43,847 nucleotides of DNA, taken from NCBI GenBank assembly GCA_014860115.1, contig JACZKK010000135.1, forward strand, positions 1 to 43,847, written 5' to 3'. Source of the stretch: Ignavibacteriaceae bacterium (GTDB taxonomy: Bacteria; Bacteroidota; Ignavibacteria; Ignavibacteriales; Ignavibacteriaceae). The notes under the pieces were generated by a model. The model saw nothing but the letters and a program-made list of their open reading frames with translations. It searched no databases and was not told where the DNA came from. Below, piece after piece: positions 39,979 to 43,847 of this stretch. The position numbers and the translations under genes were made by a program. Position 1 is the first letter of the stretch. The number at the start of each line of letters is the position of its first letter.

Positions 39979-41253
39979 TTAAAGCCTCACTTCCCAATAA
40001 ATTTTATCTCTTAGGGATGCAACCCAGGTTTCATACTGCTTCTGCTTTTTGTACTCATCAGCAAGTCTTTTTAATTCAGCATAATCTTCTTCAAGACTTG
40101 CAGGATGCTGAGGAACCCTTGATTGAAGATAAACGATATGATATCCATAAATTCCTTGTCCGTAGTCTATTCTTTTCGGAAAGCTGATTTCGCCTTGTTT
40201 CATCTTCGATACAACATCAAGCAAATTTTTATCAAGCTGGTTAATGTAGAATGTTCCGAGGTCACCGGAGAACGGAGCCGTCTCTTTATCTTCGCTGTAT
40301 CTTTTTGCATAATGTTGAAAAGTATTAACTTCTTTTACAACACTGTCCCTTAGCTCTGTAAGAAATTCGATTGCTTCAAGGTCAGCACCTTCATCGGTTT
40401 TGAATTTAAAGAGGATGTGCCGTGTTCGGATTGATTCTCCTCTTCGTTCCAGCAATTCAATAATATGATAACCCACCGGTGTCTCAACTACATCCGATAG
40501 CTGACCCACTTCAAGTGCAAATGCTGCTGCTTCAAACTGCGGATAGAACACACCTTTTTTGACGAATCCCAGATCACCCCCATAAGCCTTACTTCCGGGA
40601 TCTTCAGAATATTTTTTAGCCATTTCTTCAAAGCTTGCACCCTGTTTTATTGAATCGAGTACTGCTTGAGCAAAATCGCGATACTGATTTTTAAGTCTGT
40701 CAGTTGTTTTAGGATTTCTGAAGATATGATAAATTCTCAGCTTCTCGGGAATCATACCAAGGCTGTCTCTATAAGTCAGGTAAAATTCTTCTACCTCCCG
40801 ACGCGATGCTTCAACGGGTGCAAAATTTTTCTCACGTAACCTTTGAACCATCAAATTTTTTCTCACATCATCACGCAGTTCTCTTTTAATTTTTTCGAGA
40901 CTCATCCCATACATTGTTTCAATGCTCGCTTCTGAACCATATTGCTGCTTCAAAACCGAAATCTGGTATTCTATTCTTTGAGCAACTTCAGCATCAGTAA
41001 CTACAATAGAATCAAGTTCAGCCTGAGCATATACCAGCTTTTCATCAATCATAGCATTGAGAAGTTGATTTCTAAGTTCAGGAGATTTAGGATCCATCCC
41101 GCGCTGCGAAGCATATATAGCGGCCTGAAAATCAAGCTCACTTTGCAGAATGATTTCATTATCAATAATAGCAACAACCTTATCAATCACAACTGACTGC
41201 GCGAATAGGGATACTGCAAATAAAATTAATACACTAAAAATCTTTAAAGACAT
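39979..41253 (-). CDS. SurA-type periplasmic peptidyl-prolyl isomerase/chaperone
   Basis: A periplasmic folding factor for outer-membrane proteins. The 424-residue protein has a signal peptide (MSLKIFSVLILFAVSLFAQS), a SurA N-terminal chaperone domain (VVIDKVVAIIDNEIILQSELDFQ..., LLNAMIDEKLVYAQAELDSI), and two parvulin domains. These are about 175-270 (LRIYHIFRNPKT...FEEMAKKYSEDPGSKAYGGDLGFVKKG...VVETPVGYHIIELLERR) and 275-385 (IRTRHILFKF...YAKRYSEDKETAPFSGDLGTF...YGYHIVYLQSR). This layout is that of E. coli SurA (428 residues). It starts 6 bp after the preceding gene of the same group. The Omp85 gene at 3778-5817 could be its downstream partner in outer-membrane assembly. Confidence 0.93.
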   Translation of the reverse strand: MSLKIFSVLILFAVSLFAQSVVIDKVVAIIDNEIILQSELDFQAAIYASQRGMDPKSPELRNQLLNAMIDEKLVYAQAELDSIVVTDAEVAQRIEYQISVLKQQYGSEASIETMYGMSLEKIKRELRDDVRKNLMVQRLREKNFAPVEASRREVEEFYLTYRDSLGMIPEKLRIYHIFRNPKTTDRLKNQYRDFAQAVLDSIKQGASFEEMAKKYSEDPGSKAYGGDLGFVKKGVFYPQFEAAAFALEVGQLSDVVETPVGYHIIELLERRGESIRTRHILFKFKTDEGADLEAIEFLTELRDSVVKEVNTFQHYAKRYSEDKETAPFSGDLGTFYINQLDKNLLDVVSKMKQGEISFPKRIDYGQGIYGYHIVYLQSRVPQHPASLEEDYAELKRLADEYKKQKQYETWVASLRDKIYWEVRL

Positions 41254-41259
41254 GTTCTT

Positions 41260-42093
41260 TCACTTATTTATTTCTATTTCACTGAGAGAATATAAATCGT
41301 TAATGTAGTTTTCAAGGGCTAACTCAGTTAACGCCGCTTTATATCTTCTTTCAACCTCAACTTTTACAGCTTCAAATGGTGGAATAGATTGTGCCGAATA
41401 TTTTTCCAGAAGCTGTACAACTGTATAATAACCTCTCTCATCGGGAATGACAATGCTAATTTCAAGTGGGTAAAGTCCTTCAAGGATGCGTAATAATCTT
41501 ATTGGATATATATTCTGCTCTGAGATTAGAACTGAACTTTCGGAATTAACGAGAGATAAATCATTAGAAAATTTATTTAACGCTCCTTTCCACCCGTTAA
41601 TCATCAACTCGGTGCGGAACATTACCGCGGCCTCTCTATCAGAAAAATTTATTCGATTTAAATAAAATGCACTGAAGGGAATACGGAAACTTGATTTATT
41701 TTCATTGTAATAATTTAGAAGTTCTTCATTTGTAACAACCGGTTGAGAGGAAGTGGCAAAATCCTGAAGAACAAGGGATGAGGCTAATTGTCGTCTTGAA
41801 TTTTCAACTGTTCTTTTAAATTCTTTAGACTCAGTTATGCCTTTCTTTATGGCTTCCTGAAGAAGTATTTCCTGCTTAACCCAGTTTTTAATGACCAGAG
41901 TTTTAGTTTTTTCCGACGCAGTTTGTGAGTCAACCAACTCGTTGAACTCAGTTTCAGTAAGATATGAATTGTTTACCCTGGCAACATAAGAATCCGGTTT
42001 CTCTGGTTGAGTACAAGCTCCGAAAAAAAAGAGAGGGAATATTATTCCCTCAATTATTCTATTCCTGCTTAAAAGCATTTTGAAGATTATCAT
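41260..42093 (-). CDS. SurA-like lipoprotein, parvulin domain not recognisable
   Basis: A 277-residue protein (ATG 42093; an alternative ATG at 42078). The N-terminus RIIEGIIFPLFFFGAC gives a lipoprotein signal (lipobox FGAC). Next comes a SurA N-terminal-type helical domain (YVARVNNSYLTETEFNELVD..., KTLVIKNWVKQEILLQEAIKKGI, EELLNYYNENKSSFRIP). The region where a parvulin domain belongs (about 140-240) is diverged and lacks the HIL...GGDLG...GYHI signatures. Probably a chaperone-only lipoprotein. Overlaps the end of the upstream gene by 35 bp and precedes the SurA gene by 6 bp: the three are one translationally coupled operon. Confidence 0.82.
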   Translation of the reverse strand: MIIFKMLLSRNRIIEGIIFPLFFFGACTQPEKPDSYVARVNNSYLTETEFNELVDSQTASEKTKTLVIKNWVKQEILLQEAIKKGITESKEFKRTVENSRRQLASSLVLQDFATSSQPVVTNEELLNYYNENKSSFRIPFSAFYLNRINFSDREAAVMFRTELMINGWKGALNKFSNDLSLVNSESSVLISEQNIYPIRLLRILEGLYPLEISIVIPDERGYYTVVQLLEKYSAQSIPPFEAVKVEVERRYKAALTELALENYINDLYSLSEIEINK

Positions 42094-43847
42094 AATTCAT
42101 TTTGGGCTTATATCTATTATCAAGGCTTGTCAGATAATCATTCTCTAGTTTTTTACTTAGCAATTCCTGGTATTCACCAGAAACTTCGGCTTTAGCCTCT
42201 TCAAAAGTTTTAATTCTTGCCGGTTGTCTTTCATTAAGTTTAAAGATTGAGTATCCTCCGGAGAATACTACCGGTTCTGTGTATGTGCCAACATTCAATA
42301 TTTTATTGGCTTCTTTATAAAATTCAGAATAGTCAACAGACTGCAATTCATAGTGTCCGCTATCTTTTTTCTTTACTGATCTTTCGGTGTAAAGTGCAGC
42401 AAGCGAATCGAATGATGCTCCTCCCTTCAGCATAGAATAATAACTTTGGATAAGAGAATCTTTTGTAGAAAATATTTCGCTGAAGCTTATTCTGTCAGGC
42501 CAAGAATATTTTTCTTTGTTTGAGTTCCAATAATTATAAACATCAGCACTATCTATTTTTACTTTGTTCCAAACTTCTTCTTCCTGAATCTTAAAAATGA
42601 AAATACCGTCTCTATAATCCTGCATTAGCTGTGCAAACTCCGGATCAGTTTTATCAAGATTCATTGCCTCCTCTTCAAGAAGCATATCTTCAGCAAGTAT
42701 GTTAATTGCATTTGTAACTTCAACGGCATCATCCATCGGCTTTGCAGTTATTTTGGAATTGCTGTTAGCAGCTTCAAGAAAAGCTCCAATAGTAGTTGGT
42801 TTCTTTGCATAAGAGAATAAAACGCTGCCGGAAATTTCATCATATTTTGGATGAACCATTCCAAATCTTAAAGAATCACTTTTTTCTACGAACATATTCA
42901 GAACGTCTTCATCAATATTAAAATCATATTTTTTCTTAAGACCATCAATTAAAACCTCTCTTTCGTGTTGATACCTTTGCTTGCTGAACATACTTTTCAG
43001 GCTTTCGTATTCAGACTCATAAGGCTGAGTATCCATTTTATCGGTTAGCTTGATTATATGATAACCAAAATTAGTTTGCACGAGATCCGATATTTGACCG
43101 ACTTCCATTTTGAAAGCAACCTCATCAAATTCTTTGACCATCATTCTTCTTTCAAAATATCCAAGGTCTCCGCCTTTTTCTTTTGAACCTGGATCGTCGC
43201 TATATTTTGTAACGAGCTCCTCGAATGATGCACCTGCATTAAGTTCGGTAAAAACAGATTCTGCCTTTAGTTTTGCCGCTGCAGTATCAATATTACCTTC
43301 CGCATTATGATAGCCAATTAAAATGTGACTTGCTTGTATTTTTGGAAAACGATGCTGTCTTTCAGTAACTTTTATTAAATGATAGCCAAATCTCGTTTTT
43401 ACGACATCTGGATAAACCTCACCAGCTTTGAGAGTATACATCGGATCTTCGAACTCGTAGGGAAGTAATCCTGCAGTTATGTAATAGATGTCTCCACCAT
43501 TGATACCAGAAAATTTATCATCAGAATGTTTAATCGCCATGTTTTCAAAGATATGACCATTTTTAATGCTGTCTAATATTGCCTGTGCTTTATTCCTTGC
43601 TCCTTCATCACCCAGCGTATCAGGTCTTATCATTATGTGGCTAACTCTGAATTCTTCTTTTCTTCTTTCATAAAGCTGTTTTATACCAGGCTCGTTTATT
43701 TTCTTTTCAAGTATATAAGAAACTCCGACCTGTCTTTGGTAATCCTTTAGCTCATTCATTAGACCAGTATCCTTGTCATAAGCTCTTACCTGAGCATCGC
43801 GTAATTTCATTCTGAATTTAACATATAGATCCAGGAAGTTTTTGTAG
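42059..43847 (-). CDS. Multi-parvulin periplasmic folding factor, N-terminus cut by window edge
   Basis: The frame runs open from the right edge; the first in-window methionine (43810) is internal, since sensible sequence (YKNFLDLYVKFRMKLRDAQV) continues to the edge. Seen here are about 596 residues. Parvulin domain 1: VSHIMIRPD...FENMAIKHSDDKFSGINGGDIYYI...VVKTRFGYHLIKVTER. Domain 2: ASHILIGYH...FEELVTKYSDDPGSKEKGGDLGYFERR...LVQTNFGYHIIKLTDK. A third, degenerate domain lies near the C-terminus (FSEIFSTKDSL...FDSLAALYTERSVKKKDSGHYEL...FSGGYSIFKLNER). FLDLYVKF...LKLRDAQV is the end of a SurA-type N-domain. First in-window gene of the three-gene folding operon. Confidence 0.92.
   Translation of the reverse strand, partial: YKNFLDLYVKFRMKLRDAQVRAYDKDTGLMNELKDYQRQVGVSYILEKKINEPGIKQLYERRKEEFRVSHIMIRPDTLGDEGARNKAQAILDSIKNGHIFENMAIKHSDDKFSGINGGDIYYITAGLLPYEFEDPMYTLKAGEVYPDVVKTRFGYHLIKVTERQHRFPKIQASHILIGYHNAEGNIDTAAAKLKAESVFTELNAGASFEELVTKYSDDPGSKEKGGDLGYFERRMMVKEFDEVAFKMEVGQISDLVQTNFGYHIIKLTDKMDTQPYESEYESLKSMFSKQRYQHEREVLIDGLKKKYDFNIDEDVLNMFVEKSDSLRFGMVHPKYDEISGSVLFSYAKKPTTIGAFLEAANSNSKITAKPMDDAVEVTNAINILAEDMLLEEEAMNLDKTDPEFAQLMQDYRDGIFIFKIQEEEVWNKVKIDSADVYNYWNSNKEKYSWPDRISFSEIFSTKDSLIQSYYSMLKGGASFDSLAALYTERSVKKKDSGHYELQSVDYSEFYKEANKILNVGTYTEPVVFSGGYSIFKLNERQPARIKTFEEAKAEVSGEYQELLSKKLENDYLTSLDNRYKPKMNYDNLQNAFKQE

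Noticed and set aside
42059-43810. ATG at 43810 as the true start of the parvulin gene
   Set aside because: The frame continues upstream to the window edge with family-like sequence, so the methionine is internal.

Overview
The window is AT-rich and looks like a chromosome segment from the Bacteroidota/Ignavibacteria group. Three things support this. Secreted proteins end in type IX secretion (T9SS) sorting domains of the QNYPNPFNPxTxI...SGIYxYxL type. A single protein fuses two-component propeller, kinase, receiver and AraC domains (HTCS). At least one promoter matches the Bacteroidota TTTG-N19-TAnnTTTG pattern (11771-11801). I saw no tRNA, rRNA, CRISPR array, transposase or phage gene.

Layout. 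(1) 1-11575, all minus strand, is a housekeeping block. It holds uracil-DNA glycosylase (cut by the left edge), coaBC, rpoZ, gmk, yicC, an Omp85/BamA-type outer-membrane protein, a lipoprotein, an L,D-transpeptidase-like protein with an altered active site, frr, pyrH, tsf, rpsB, rpsI and rplM. Clear intrinsic terminators split it into units. (2) 11843-24211, plus strand, holds an SDR epimerase with a deoxyhypusine-synthase homologue, trkA with two tandem trkH genes, an uncertain ORF and a 35-residue membrane protein, then ppk1, an Mrp/ApbC ATPase, a Nfu domain protein and an AI-2E family transporter. (3) 24253-37309, minus strand, is an accessory, nutrient-sensing and secretion region. It holds an orphan T9SS tail, a T9SS-exported beta-propeller (glycosidase-like fold), a T9SS-tailed beta-helix protein with a lipobox-like signal, a TonB-dependent receptor, a 1401-residue HTCS regulator, a lipoprotein and a T9SS-tailed jelly-roll-like protein. 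It resembles a polysaccharide-utilisation locus but has no SusD. (4) 37567-43847, minus strand, holds a moxR gene fragment, an acetyltransferase, khpA, moxR, and three consecutive SurA/parvulin-type periplasmic folding factors, the last one cut by the right edge.

The genes suggest a Gram-negative cell with envelope biogenesis modules (Omp85 plus SurA-like chaperones), a constitutive translation and nucleotide core, potassium uptake beside polyphosphate synthesis, Fe-S carriers, and an HTCS-regulated outer-membrane locus. The most notable non-coding signal is a conserved block of about 89 bp upstream of both the HTCS gene (35458-35546) and the jelly-roll gene (37383-37471), a candidate shared operator. 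Several dispersed repeats (REP-like palindromes and heptamer runs) lie between genes and, unusually, inside coding sequences with the frame kept open (32308-32345, 36371-36390, 36494-36528).
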